DNA from: Crambe crambe | Lineage: Eukaryota; Porifera; Demospongiae; Poecilosclerida; Crambeidae | Length of the DNA stretch: 64,000 bases | NCBI GenBank assembly: GCA_963924555.1 | Contig: OZ004588.1 | Coordinates: 7,041,205-7,105,204, forward strand | Reading direction: 5' to 3' | Part shown: positions 15,501 through 29,386 of the stretch, in pieces | Layout: the number at the start of each line of letters is the position of its first letter | Position numbering within the stretch: position 1 is the stretch's first letter | Made by a program: the position numbers and the translations under genes | The notes under the pieces: model-generated | The model's database searches: none | What the model was told of the DNA's origin: nothing | Seen by the model: only the letters and a program-made list of their open reading frames with translations

Positions 15501-18378
15501 AGAAATTTACTATATAAGTCTGCAAAAGATGGCCAGTTCACAAGACCAATAACACTCAAATGTGAATCAAAACATTCCTAGACTCACTTTTGACTGTTCA
15601 AACCTAAAGTCTATTCTCCATCGACTGCTCCCCAACAGGTCAACATAGCATGTTGTGACTTGCACCAATACAACATCAAAGGTGAGTCACTCTCAAACTT
15701 TACAAGTGGGGGAAATAGTGGAGGCCTCCAAAATTAGCATGATGAAGACCTTAATTAGCAAGAATGGCTGGCAGTAGTGGAACGAGACTCAATATCATTC
15801 TTAATTAACCATTTCAATTTCAACAATTATGCAATAACTCATTTGCCCCAAGGCCCTAACAATGTCATATTCTCATGCTCTTTTAGAAAACCTTATCACA
15901 ACATGGACACTAAACAACAACAAAACAACGTGTTCCTGATTAGAGGGGGTCTTTAATTTACCCTGAGGTTAGTTAATATCAAGTCATTAATACATATCCA
16001 TGGAGATGTCCTGAACATTAGAGAGGTGAGATTATAATTCAGAGAGAGCACAGCTCCAGAGCGCTTACGCCCAGCATAGCCCTAGGAGCAGCACATGACA
16101 TGACTTAGTCGTGATACTCACCAGCTAAGCCTAATCAGTGACCCACAGAGGACCAGCCATACGGCCAGGAGGTCAGCTGTAACTGCACCTCAAAGCAACA
16201 CCAGAGATTTCAGTGGTCTGATAAAGTATGATGATGCCATGAGGTCTACCACCACCGGTCACATAAAACCTCACCCAGGTTACGGCAAGCACGCCACCGG
16301 AGCTCTGCTCTAACCAACATTGGTCACCAAAAATTTGGATGAAACTTCCCTTATTTGTAGAATCTTGTAGTAAACACAAGTCTTGTATCAGGGAAGATGG
16401 GGATGGTCCCATGAGGAGTGTTCATAAGAACAGGCTGCAACTGCTCAATAATTGACCAAACTCAAATACCAACAGATCTCAAAGTAGAAATTAAGGTCAA
16501 GAATCCAACACTACAAATAAAGTTCCCTAACCCTGACCCCTGACCCAATTAAGAGATAAGTGGCAGGTTCTATCCCATCATACATACATACATACATACA
16601 TGATAAAACCACTCACCAAGGGCAATCTATTAAGTTACTCATGCAACAAACGACTTGGCATTGAGGACAAATACCATCACTTATTTCCAGCCAATCTCCA
16701 CATGTGCCTGGAGGGAAGACATTGCAGTGTTTGCCAATAATGGGTCAGTTAATTAATGATGTAAGGTGGAGGAGGGTTCAAAACTCGCTGATTAAATACT
16801 TCCATGCCCTCAAGTGTAGATTCCAGTTGCCATGAGCATTATGGCCTTGGTGATGTATAATACCATTGCTTGGTGATAAACTGTTACTACACTAACACGG
16901 GTATTAAGCATTCTTCCCTGATCCTACACATGCAGCGAACATTTTTTTGCTATATAGTCGGGCAGGAGAGAGGATTATGCTATTGATAATGGTCGCTAAT
17001 AAAAGCAGCCAGCAAAATGTATCAATCCCTTTTATGAGAATACAGTACATGGGCCAATTCATTGTCTGTAAGCTTTTAAATAAGGAAACCTCTGAAATCC
17101 CTTTTTGAGTATGTAAGTGGCCGGCAGCTGCAGGCATAGAAAGCTGTAATTCTTACCACAAAGCACTTACACAAACCTAGTGTTACAATCCACTTAGATA
17201 AGCCTAGCCCTAGCGCCTGCTACTATCTAGTATCTACCATGCTATAACAACTCCCTCCCCTTTGATGAATAAAGTTCTCTGTAGCTTCACCGGATGCATG
17301 CAATTTCAAACTTTCTCAGTGAAGAAACTCATACGTAATGACCTTAGAGAGATCTAAATTGTTGTCCGTATTCGTTTACTCCATGGTCAATTGAGAGAGT
17401 TTATATTGCAATCCCCACGACAATATTACAGACTTTACCCCCACATTATGAAGGCAATACAGCCACTTCCAAAAATGGAGATGTAGCCTAAGGGGGAATG
17501 CAATCCCCCTCCATTCCTCCCGGACCCACACGTACCCCCTCCACCCACAAAAGTTAGAGAACATTGCAAACATAACTCCGGGAGGACACAGGACAGGCCA
17601 AAAAAATTGCAGTTTGGCCAGCCACAGAGCTGAAATAACAGATGGCCTTTCATGTGTGTGGAGACAATAAAATATTGCCCGCTAACAGAGCATGGTCACA
17701 AACACTTCCATAGGTGTTGGACAAACAAACTTGTTAAAAATAGAATTGATAACAAGATTAGAATCAACGTGAATATTCCAATAAGTGTGAATACCATTGA
17801 ATGTGAAAAAAAAGTACACAGATATATAACACACATACAAACATATACAAACACACACACATACAAATACGGTACTAACAAGCAAGAGCACTCCGATATA
17901 TTCACCAAGTCACATGGAAACTATTGTGTCACAGCTTAAAAGGGTTACTACTTCAATGGACACACCCACCCACTTAGACTCCAAATACTCCTGTGGTCCT
18001 GTACAGTATCTCGTTAATCAGGGAGTGACACACCCACCCCCTTAGGCTACAGCCCTCACTCCAAATAGTCCTGTGTGTGGTTCCCTGTCTCAAAGGGAGG
18101 ATTAATCAACCAGGTTGGCAATGCAAAGCCAGTGCCATAGTTACAATGCACCTACGTATTGTAACAATGATCAAAAGTACAGTGCCAGTGTTAATTCCTC
18201 ATTAAATTTTTTGTCTGGCAATGTTAAGAGACATTCACACTGAAACATCTACGTACGCCATTAACAGCTAAGGGAGTACGAGTATCACCAGGAGTTATGA
18301 TAGGACAAGACCCGACTTCACTGCATCATTTCAAACACTTAATTGTTGCTATTTCGCATGTACAAGATTTATACAGGT

Positions 18379-18409
<31 letters not shown>

Positions 18410-19917
18410 GTAAGTGTCTTTTGTTTCAATCAGTGCATATTGAACAACTAGAATAACTGTAGGACTAAGGTCAATCATTCACACTCATACATAAAGGTCT
18501 GGTTAGACACATATCTGGTGATAGTCTTCATCCTGTAGCTAATAGGAATTTGAAATTGACTAGGAAAAAAAAAGAAGATTGACCGGAAAAATCAAAATAC
18601 AGGGGGAAAGTGTCCATGGCAGTACGTGCCATGGGGGGGGGGGGGGGCTGTTGGTTATTTTGAACACTAGTTGTATCGAATAAGACCCCCCATTAGTCAT
18701 GTGATGTGTGTGTTTGTGTTAAGTACTACTAACTGCATGGGTCAATGGAGAGTAAGCGTGTACAAGTTTGACTAGATTATGTATGGATGGTTCCTATAGG
18801 AACAGCTAACATGTAGATATCAGTTCTAATAGGGCATGAATGCAGTTAACAGCTCACACTGATGAAACAGATAAAAAGTTTAGTCACTGAGCTTGGGACA
18901 AATATAGAACCTTTCCTTTGAATATCACCTGGGGGGTGGGGGCCTGACCAGCTGCTTCTAATCCACCCAAGCAACAATCCTAGCATTACAGGAACTGAAC
19001 AGCTGAAGCAGCTTCTATAATAAACAGATGGTACATATCCTCGGCTCAGCCCCCTCGAGGTATACCTACTTCCACAAGAACTCACCTCTGGACTACCTCA
19101 AACCCCTAAACATCTGGCCAATATCATTACACATACATAGCAGTAAGGGACTCCCTCATTGCCCAATGTAATGGGATCATTAGACCCACACACATCAGGC
19201 CTGTACTGATGTGTGATGTAAGATTCATGCAGTCAAGGTTACACAACTGCCTTCACTTTCCCCATTGTCAAGGACACCAAACAGTTAAAATAAAACACGT
19301 GAACTAGCAATTTTTAATTAGCATTCACTTTTCACGTCATGTCAGGTTACCCTCAAAAGCTGCAGCTGTAATCAAAGCATCAGCAGAGGGGACAGGGGAC
19401 AGAAGAAAGTGCAGCTAGAGGTGGCCTTATTACACAGTCTCAAAAGCTGCTGCTCTAACTCCCCCATTTCTTGGCCAAATCCAAACCTTTAATCAAAAAC
19501 ATTAGCAGCAGAGAGAGTGTGTGTGAAACTGGTCATAATGGTCACCTCTTTGCATGGAACTGAACAAAATGGCTGCTATACAGAGGTGGTTCTTTCACAC
19601 AGTGACTTCCAATGACTTCTAATCTGAGGTATGTTCTCTCTTAGGGACGTTTCACCTTTGACCAGTGCAGTATTAATAACGTAGCCTCAGGCTAAGTCAG
19701 GTTTTCTATTGTATCTCTTGAGTCTCCACACTAAGTTAGGTTCTCCACTATCACAGAGTCTCCAGTTATTTATTGTTATGTGAAACACTTGAGTTGTATC
19801 CAAAAGTGAAAAATAAAGTTACTGCCAGCTATTCGAAAAATGAAAAGCACACAAAAGAACTATTAGTCTCTGCAAGTGATGCAATCTTGTGATAATATTA
19901 CCACTCTCTCTTTGATG

Positions 19918-19952
<35 letters not shown>

Positions 19953-22900
19953 ACACAAAAAAGGCCTGGCATTCAATCCTTGTAGCACCAAAACCCTGGC
20001 CTTATGTGTGTGTTGTTTCTTTCATTCTCATAATTGGTGGTTTGTATTGATTCGAATCAATTGGAACAGTTCCACATGAAGGTTATTTGTGCTGCATTTG
20101 GGATAAAAATTCCATTGCATCTCTTCCTTTTATTAATTTGAATGGTTTGTCTTTCCCATTTTAAGACTGTTTCTGGTGAAACACAACTTTCCACATAAAA
20201 GAAGAGTGGTTCTTTAATAACATATGTCAGGGTGTTCCTGGAGCAAATGCCTCTAGCTAATAATCATGCTAACATTTCTCAAGAATGAGTGCATTTTTTT
20301 TGTTTTGAACAAGCTCTTTTCTCTGTCTGAAGCTGTACAAACTTTCAAAGCAAACGTCCTGAAAATCAGTCTGTAAAGCTGCATCTTAAATAGGGGGATG
20401 GGAAGGGAGGGCCAGGGCTAGGGGTAGGGCTAGGGCGAGGGGGAGGGGAGAGAGGGAGGGGGAGGGAAGGGAGGCAGTCCGGAGGAATGAATATGAGAGA
20501 GCAGGGGAAGAGGTTGATTACTATCTTAGGTAAAAGCTTTAAAAGTGGAATTCACGCAACACATCTTCCCTTTCAAAGTGCCAACACATTACAGACTTCT
20601 TAAAGCACGCACACGACCACAATATCTCAGGTTTCCCAGGGTCGCAATTTGCTACATAGAGAGACATGATACCAATAGATCACATGTTCCATCACTATCC
20701 CCCGATGTCACCACCAATTATAAATCGCCATGGTGAAGCCCTGTTCTTGCACACGCTTAGTAAGTCGAACAAAAAACTTATGAGAAGTGGATCAGAGATT
20801 TATTTTACAGATTTATGCTCTCTGATGCAAGATGCTTGCTTTTTCCACTTCTTATTATGCATGAGGGGCGTACATAGGTTCTTTTGGCAGAAATTCCCCT
20901 TCTTAAAGAGAGGGCATATCTCATCTCACAGAGAGAGCAAAGGGTCATAGAGGTCAAATAGATGATTTACATGTGTGAGGTACGGTACATACATACATTA
21001 ATTTTAAAAAATCAATTTTAGCAACATTTTTCTACTATAGCTCAAAATTCCAGCAGTAACCGGGATACCAAACAAGCCATGAACTTCTGGAATCAACATA
21101 GGGATGCATACTGTATTGTAGGAAATATATGCATTGGAAGTACATGGGAGGGGGCATGGGGAGAATGCCATAAAGAAAGGGCAAGCCAACACGTACCCAA
21201 AGAGCTAAAGAGCCAGCATCTAATCACCACATTCCTCCACTTAAACTGCGTCTCCCATTAACAAGGTAAACAAATAAGTTCACCTCATTCGTATGGTCTC
21301 TCCAATTCCAATATCTCCTCCCCCACTTGGCAACCATAAAGGATCGTGATGAGCATAGCTACTTGTTTCAGCAACATGGAAACTGTCTAGAAATCTTTGG
21401 GATGTCTTAGCAGTATTATCAGTATACCCTCAGTATGTATTCCAGTATATTCTCAGTATACTCTCAGTATGATATAATTATCCCAGTATACCCTCAGGAT
21501 GTCTATTCTCAGTATACTCTCAGTATGATATCAGTATACCCTCCAGTATATTCTAATATCATGACATATTCAACCAACAGGAAGAAAGACTTTTTTTAAA
21601 AGCTGAGGTGTTACCACATTTGTTCAATGGACACGGAGAGGCCATAGAAACAATCGCTTAATAGCAATACATACTGTGACGTGGAGAGTGGACAATCAGA
21701 ATCTCTTAAGATAGAATTACTTCTGAGGCACAAAAGTCTCTTTAGTGAACTCCCCCAATGTGTTATCAACAAGGAGACAGAAAGAGCATACCATTCTAGG
21801 AATATTCCTCCTCAATCAAGATATTTAAAGTTGTAGCAGCTAAAAAGGAACAGGAAAGAGTTGATCAGAGATATCAGTTTCCTCCCCTTAACAATGTTTG
21901 AGGAAGCCCCCCTTAATTCAGAGATGGAAACTAATGAAGGTTTCTTGCAAAGAAGCAGCTCAATAATCCTTTTTCTTACGTGTGTCAATTCATCCACAGG
22001 AAGGGATGATGAGATGTAATTGATAACCCAAATATTTTCCCCCTCCCACCCCCTTTTCTTTCTCATTCACATGGAATGCCACCCCTCCCAGAAATATCAA
22101 TTACATACATCCTCCACCCCCCTCCTACATATACACCCACCCCCCAGGCATACCAACCTCGCTCAAAAACAATGACTCCTCTCTCTCTTTGAGAATTCAC
22201 CGGATAATTGATCTCTGGTTGGACAAACAATGTACTAACATTCCCTTTTATATTTGGCATGATTCAGCACACCTCCAGATAACTTCATATTTCCTCTTTT
22301 GCGTCATTTTCGCGGCTGAGTGCATGTTCGATGATATAAAGATACTGTTATGCTACACCATCCTAATTAAATATGTAATCCCTCACACGACCCTTTGCAC
22401 TTTTGATCATTCGGGATTTAACTGTTCTTGAATTACAAATACCTATTCCTTGGATTTTAATGGAGCTGTTAATAAATGTCTTTCAAATGCTTCTTAAGTG
22501 CAAAATATGCACACTTCGTGGGCTTCAGTGTTGAGGTGATGTCAACATTAAAGAGAGGACCTACAGCATATTCACTGATTGCATCTAGTTAAAGGATGAG
22601 ATCAGCTCTATCAGTTTGCAACAAGAAGGTGATCTCAAACAAGAACAATCATGTTGGTGTTATGTTAGGCATTATACCAATACACACCTCTACCAGAACA
22701 TCTCTCTAATCAGGACACGTACGTGCCTCTCCGATCAGGACATCTCTCTCACCGGGACATCAATTTTTTTTTCAAAAGCAAAAGATTCTGACGAAAAAAA
22801 AAATCATTATAAGAGGACTTCATCCCACCCCCACAGAACTTCCACATTGTGTTTTGAAAGCCTCAAAAGTGTCCCTTTAAATTTACAGTCACTTGGTGTG

Positions 22901-23466
22901 GAAGCAGGATCACTGTCTTGTTTCATGGGTGTTAACCAGCTGATAAAATGTAACAGCTACAGAAAATAAGCCGGGGGGGTTCTTCTCTTTTTGCTCCAAT
23001 TAGCTCCGAACGCTACCTATTTAAGGGATGACCACACTACAGGGATTCTGAGTGATGTGAAAGCAAATCCTAAAGTCTATTGCTTTCACTTGATCCTTTG
23101 TCATTTGCCATACCTACTCCAATTCTTGACCAAATTTCACGATTAAAATACCAGCAGAGAGCTGATCACCCACTCTATGAGCTCGTCTTTTTTTTTTGAA
23201 ATTTGGTTAAGAATTGAGAAAGTTATAGTAGTCATAATACACTTGCAGTTGCTCTGAGAGACCATTGGTTCTAAACAGATGACGGACAAAGTGTTCACAA
23301 TAGAGAGCTTTCACTACCTCACACTAAAGGAAAACAAGACCTCCTTCATTATTAAATGGGGCTCACTCTCTGTACAATGTATGATGGACAAAGCATTATG
23401 CTGAGATGCAATTGAAGAATCTATCCCACAACCTGACTATAAGTCTCCCTCTCTCCATTGCGTTTC

Positions 23467-23534
<68 letters not shown>

Positions 23535-24418
23535 AAACTTCCCTTCTAATTTCTAAGCATGCAATAATGACAATAACAACAATAGTGATGTGTTATTAGT
23601 TTGTTAGGTCCCATCTAGTTTCAATATTAAACTTCCTCACCTTCTGTGCAGTTCTCTCCTATCAGGTTCGAGTTCCGACAATCACAGAAAGCATGATTGG
23701 GCCATCTCGTAACGCATGTCCCCATGCCACACTCCTTTCCCTCGCAGGGATCTGTACAGGAGTTGAGAAGCATTCCACATTCTTGAACTGGTTCCAATGT
23801 TTGCAGTTGAGAACTAGCAGTGTTGACATTCAGATTGCCGGTGCTTGCAAATAAAACGTCCTCGACACACCCAGCGAAGTGCGTTTCATTGGCAAAAGGA
23901 GTTGAACCCAATGGAACCCCACCAATGAAAACACCATTGGATCCAAAATTTGGAACCAAATTACTAGGGTACGAGTTTATGACTGCAGCATCAGAGTCTA
24001 ACTTGTAACTGAAACGAGAGTTCGATGGATTGTGGTGCACTGTGAAGGTGTGTTGCTCGTTATTGTTCAGAATCCTTCCCAGGATCTTCGTACTGGGACT
24101 ATGAAACAACCCGGCCCCCAGATGGAGACGAAGCGTCACATTTAGGGACCCATTTTCTAACTTGACGAGAAGATACTCCCCTACAGTCTCATTCCCAGAC
24201 CACTCTGAGTAAAGAAGCAACCCGCTCCGTTCTGATGTCCGGAATGAGAATCTGACCAATCGCTGAGGACCTGGATTCAATCTTGGGTACATGATATAAC
24301 TGTCTGTTCCAAAAAATGTTCTGGCAGTGGCAGATTGCCCATTGCATTCAGAGAGCATTGAGGAAAAGAGAAGCACGAGAGACGTAATATTCAGTAATTT
24401 AAAAGAAAACGCCATCAT
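12530..24418 (-). CDS. Neurexin-like membrane protein: LamG-EGF-LamG-LamG-EGF-TM with EFYL C terminus
   Basis: A single-pass cell-surface protein. Exons 23641-24418, 13440-14657 and 12530-13173 join in phase 1 to 879 residues. Order: signal peptide (1-27, core LLNITSLVLLFSSML), laminin G (about 30-210), EGF (Cys-rich CEGKECGMGTCVTRW), laminin G (about 270-420), laminin G (about 425-600), EGF (CVNGEMCVDRG, CACPQGFTGNMC), a Thr/Pro-rich stalk built from TTATPT-type repeats, a transmembrane helix (about 769-793, IGIGVLIAVLVLLVVGSVVI) and an 86-residue tail. The tail starts YRRGARIRGFYRTHES and ends DREFYL. LamG-EGF-LamG-LamG-EGF equals the first part of alpha-neurexin. The membrane-proximal GFYRTHES recalls 4.1-binding segments, and EFYL is a class II PDZ ligand like the tails of neurexins and syndecans. 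Orthology is not proven. Confidence 0.88.
15165..15620. repeat. Interspersed repeat with internal near-copies
   Basis: Four imperfect copies of a block built around CAGTATGATGCCTAGACTCA followed by CTTTTGACTGTTAAAACCTA and AAATTTnCCAAGTCTA lie in tandem. The same block occurs in reverse orientation at about 30880-31020 and 45050-45150, so it is a dispersed family. No terminal repeats or coding capacity are visible. Confidence 0.75.
18378..18408. repeat. Poly-G run
   Basis: About 30 uninterrupted G residues in the neurexin-like intron. A similar shorter run is at 18634-18647. Length may be unreliable. Confidence 0.85.
19921..19951. repeat. (CA)n microsatellite
   Basis: About 15 CA units, in the large neurexin-like intron. 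Confidence 0.95.
21420..21555. repeat. Short tandem repeat, CAGTATACTCT type
   Basis: Roughly ten variants of CAGTATA(C/T)(C/T)CT and CAGTATGATAT follow each other within the neurexin-like intron. Confidence 0.8.
23470..23526. repeat. (CT)n microsatellite
   Basis: About 28 CT units, about 115 bases inside the intron from the end of the first neurexin-like exon. Confidence 0.95.
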
Positions 24419-25202
24419 GTTAATAATGTTTTCTTCCCAGTGGCATATAAACTAGCAATCGGTTTTAGTTGTGAGTAACTTCAACTCTTTCTCGACGGAT
24501 TATAGAACGAATTTTTCCATCAAGTCGAAAGCTTGAAGCGTCAGTTTAATATGTAGCGAAGACTCGCTGTAATATCAAAAGCGATAGCTATCTAACTTAC
24601 TAGTAGACTCTAGTTAGCTACGCCAAATAGAGATCGAAGCAGCAGCAGCAGCAGCAGTAGTAGCCTTATTCGTCTAATTCTCTGCCACAAACTTGCTATA
24701 AATAATCCACTTACCCCACACAAACACGTAAATTATCGATGGGTTATCGTCGAATGGTATTCATATCCTGTGAGAACACCTGCTAAGGAACCCATTTACG
24801 ACAAGTTAACGCCCGATATCCACCCATGTTTCCTTTTGCTTGCACGATTAGGGGCGTGGCTGGGGTTGATTGGAGGCAAGAATGAAGAAGACGAAGTTTC
24901 GTGAAAAATCTCATTTCCCCTTTGAAGGCGTGGCTCATTCGTTAATTGATTAGGAGGCAGGGATGAGGAAGACAACGTTATTTCATTTCTTGTTTATACA
25001 TTCTTTGGCTGTTTGGTGGTTTTTGACGTAAACTAGCCCAACCCACCAGCGAAATTGGAAGTGCTTATTTGTCCAACAAAAGAAAATGCTCAGAGCGCAG
25101 AGACTCCAAATAATCGCTGAGCTGAAGGAGCTAAAAGACTTAGTTCTTAGGAACGAATTTTGGCTGAGTTTGGTGGTCTAAAAGTTTGGTATTTAGAAGA
25201 AG
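24419..25202. promoter_or_regulatory. Divergent intergenic region, neurexin-like (-) and sorting nexin (+)
   Basis: About 780 bases separate the two start codons, which point away from each other. A CAG/TAG triplet run lies at 24641-24664. Two similar phrases, GGGCGTGGCTGG near 24851 and AAGGCGTGGCTCA near 24926, are each followed by GATTGGAGGCA- or GATTAGGAGGCA-like sequence, so part of the region is an imperfect direct repeat. A shared promoter is inferred from orientation only. Confidence 0.4.
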
Positions 25203-28200
25203 ATGATGGGAAGTGAAGGTGAACCAGGGACTGAGGCTGAGCAGATACAACTTCAAGAGGTGAGTCAAATGTTAGAAGAGAGAAAGGTAGGCGTGTTCTC
25301 CCAAGGATGGTGGGTACAATATGCCTAGAGGTAGCAAGCAAGCAAGCAAAGCAGGCTGCCAACTCATTTATAGCTGGTTGAATAAATTCATGAGAAAAGA
25401 ACAGCTCAAAGTAGAATAAACATTTATCCCCCCAAAGGGTGAGGTCTTTAAAATTAATCCCCCCAAAGGGTGAGGTCTTTAAAATTATTTTATTGACTGG
25501 GCTGAACTATTTTAGTTAGCAAGCTATGCATGTCTTCACATTGCTAGTGGGGCACCTCCTATATGCTGAACACAGAAACACAGGGAGGCTTGGCCACCTT
25601 GTACATTCCTTGTTCATTAGCAATGGCACTTTTTTTGTTGCTAGCAATGCAGCAAGTTGGGCAAATAAAGGGAGATTTGACCAAGTCAGAGTGTGTTGGT
25701 AGGAGGGGAAATATCTGCCATAGCGGCTATAGAGGAAGAACAATGGGTTGGATACTTGATGTGAAAATGTGATTTGGTGAATGGTTTCGGCATGATGTAG
25801 TTCACCATGACATGTTCCCTATCGTGGTAATTGACCTGTGAAGTGTTGAGGGCTTTAGTCCAAAAGGCCCTGTCATTAGCATTCAATTAATTTCTTTCTT
25901 GCTTCTCACTCTATATGTGAGTGACGTATTGAGGGATTTAGTTCAAAAGACCCTGTCATTAGCATTCAATTAAGAATAAACTTATCTGCAGTTTGCTGTT
26001 GAGTATTTTAAGGGATTTAGTGATATGAACATAATTGTACAGTCCTGAGTAGTTGAATGGATAGTGCATGGCAAAATTATGAAGTATGAACCATCAGAGA
26101 ACTATTGCTTGTACTTTGAGATCGATGATTGCATTGCATTTGTCTTCTGGAATTTGAATGCAATCCTACTGGATGACTTAATGCAATATTCATTATGTAG
26201 CAGTAGTTAGATTACGGCCAGTATAGACCTCTTTCCACCATTCATAGCTGTATTGTCCATCATTTCAAACCATAATTATCAAAAATTAGAAAAATGATAA
26301 GTAGAATGGGGACATAGTTCATTTACATCGTTCATTTTAGCATCAAATTGTCATTTTACTGGATATTTCAGTGTTCCAGACTAATAAGAAAATTCTCTAT
26401 CTTTATCTGGTGGATGATGGAATTTGATATTAAATTCTTGTCATGGTTATTGCAGTGTTTGATATGATGGATTGCTGTTCACACTATTCTTGCTGATAGA
26501 GATGGCAATGCACCTGCGTCTGAGTTCTGTTCATGCTATGAGAGGGTGCTGTATTGCATCTTGTTATCGCAATGTTGATGCATGCAGACACTTGAGAGTA
26601 GTTCCCTGGCATTAGGATTGGTAATTAGTTCTGACAAAATTTCTACAAGAGGTGCAATACAATTCAGTATTGTGTAGATGTTGTGTGCTGGATGGTGAAA
26701 GTTGTTCTTCTCCATGAAATAGGAAATATTTGCAATCACAAGTGGAAAACAATCAGTGATATTGATTCAATTACTGTTTTTTAATTGCCAATTTTCACTG
26801 GCATGGATTCCAGAATAGTTGTCCCATCAGATCTCTACTGTACACTGAATATCAGGGACAGATCCATAAGTAACCTCCAGTTGAGTATGGAAATAGAAAA
26901 TTAACAGTCAAAGAATTTTCATTTTCAGCCTGTGTATAGTGGTTAGTCAGAAAATGTCCTTTTCAGCAGATGTGGCTAGCATGATACTGTGTCCTGTTAG
27001 AGCTCACACTGCTCACACTGTGTCCTATTAATAGTGTCCTGTTAGAGCTCACACTGTGTCCTATTAATAATGTCCTATTAATAGTGTCCTGTTAGAGCTC
27101 ACACTGTGTCCTATTAATAGTGTCCTGTTAGAGCTCACACTGTATCCTATTAATAGTGTCCTGTTAGAGCTCACGCCATGTCCTATTAATACTGTGTCCT
27201 GTTAGAGCTCACACTGACTCATCTGTTGCTGTGATCTTGTTTCAGCTGCAGAGGGAGAAGGAGATGTTACAACTGTCTCTTGATGAGGCCAGGACACAGC
27301 TCAGTCAGCTCCAAGAGGAGAAGATGCAGATTAGAAAGTGGTGAGTGAGTGTGAGAGGAATGTGAATGGTGAATTAAGGAGAGAAGTGGAGGAGGGGGGA
27401 GGGGCAAACAGGAGGGACGGAGGGGGAGGGGCAAACAGGAGGGACGGAGGGGGAGGGGCAAACAGGAGGGAGGAATGAAGTACAAATGAGGAGAGAGAGC
27501 TGATCAAACAAAGAACCATTGATCTCTCTGCTTGTGATACACCAATATTCTTAAAATCAGAATGCAGCCTCCAGCAGGGAAATGTGCAGGCTAGTCATCA
27601 CAATGTGTCAGTATATTGTAGTGTTATGTACAAGATTATGTTCAGTACTCCTTCCATTTGGCAGTGGTTGTTTGGGTGTCTCCACAGTTTCCTTCCAATA
27701 TGGACAAAATGTTTGCTCTGATGGACTTGGCCGGGGATTCTCTGACAAGTCAACACAGTCATATTCAGCACACATTGTTGTCCATTACTTGCATTAACAC
27801 TGCTTCTTGTTATGAAGAGGTCTTGTGCCTTAAGAAGGGGCAAATGACAGCGTTCCAAATTGATAATTAAAGCCTTTGCCAGCTTGAGTCAGCGACTCTC
27901 TTTTCTTGTACACCAACTCTTTTTCTTGTATACTCTTGCATACTGGCTCTCTTTTCTTGTATACTCTTGCATACCGACTTCTTTTCTTGTATATCGACTC
28001 TTTTCTTGTATACTCTCTGTTGTTGTTGTGTTGTTGTTGTTAGTTGTTATTATTGCTGTTTACTTCATTTGCACCGACCAATCATTGTCACCATTGAGGT
28101 GGAGATTCTTCCCAAGCTAATATTCACTAGACGTGTTAGTGAATCGAATGCTTGAAGTGACAAGACATTATTTCATGCTGATCTTTTGTTGATTCTTCAG

Positions 28201-29351
28201 AAAATTCCTCCGAGGAAAGCATCCATTCAGTGATGCTAACAACAACAGGCATCAAGTGTGGCATAGCAACACAGGGCAGCATAGCAACACAGGGCAGCAT
28301 ACCAACCGACCTTATATGATCCCAATTCTCACACTCTTATCCACACTTTAGTAGCTTCTTGCCAAGGTCATTGCCTTTGAGGTCCACGAATCTCGCTAAA
28401 TATAGAAGATTTTGAAAGTCAGAGAAAATTTAGTAAAGTCGGTCCAGTAATGACTGCCTCCCAATAATGTGCCAAAAAAGGTCAACTTCTAAACTCTTGT
28501 GTGAGTGTGGATAGAGAAAAGACGGGAGATGGTCTTATAATTGCTGGGCTTCTTGGTCACTTGATGGTTGGTATGGAGTGACCATAAGTATCCTGTATGA
28601 GTGGGCAGGTCACTTTGTGGTTAACCATGGCTCACTGCAAATAATCTTGCAAGGGACCATAAAGCTCACACTATTGTGTCATTTTATGGTCAAGGGAAAG
28701 AACTTAGCAGTGATGACAGGGCACTAATGCTCAGGGTTTTTTGCTGAGGGTTTTTCTCCCAGCCAGCCCTGGTGACAGACTTCTACAGGGATTGCCCCAC
28801 CCCCTGGCTATTCTCCAGAAATCGTATTCATTTTGGGAGAATTTTATTATAGGGGAAGTATCATAGATCAACCCTTTGCTGCCTTTGCTGCTATAAATAA
28901 CATTTCCAGTCACAATAATAAGTGATTCAATTTGAAAGTGTAGGTCATGTAATTGTTATTTCAATCTCATGCCTTTGCCCCTCAGATTATGGGAGTAATC
29001 ATTACGGCATATCTTTTGTGTAAATGTTTACAATTGGGAGAGGCAAGATTCCCAGAATGATCGAAGCAAAATCAATAATAATGGTAAGGAATAGGTTGCC
29101 TTCATTTTGTAAATACAACCCATTTAATCTGTGGCTACAAGTAACTAGCATCAGGACTGAACCACGTGTGATGCTTTGGATGTGTTGACAAGAGTTCTGT
29201 GCATGTGTGTGTGGTGTTGTGTGTGTGTGTGTGTGTGTGCAGTTAAGGAAAATTGGAAAGTTTGATACAGTTTATGTAAGACGAGCAGCATTCTTTAGAT
29301 CTAAGGTTGTTTCAATATTGCTTGAATTCGTCCATAAGCAGCAGCAGCAGC

Positions 29352-29386
<35 letters not shown>

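Larger units (their letters stand above)
14658..23640. other. 9-kb intron of the neurexin-like gene, no gene recognised
   Basis: The intron runs from the donor of exon 23641-24418 to the acceptor of exon 13440-14657. I see no convincing conserved exon on either strand. It holds simple repeats (CA at 19921-19951, CT at 23470-23526, poly-G near 18378-18408 and 18634-18647), an interspersed AT-rich repeat at 15170-15620, purine-rich sequence near 20395-20475 and a CAGTATACTCT-type tandem repeat at 21420-21555. Confidence 0.75.
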
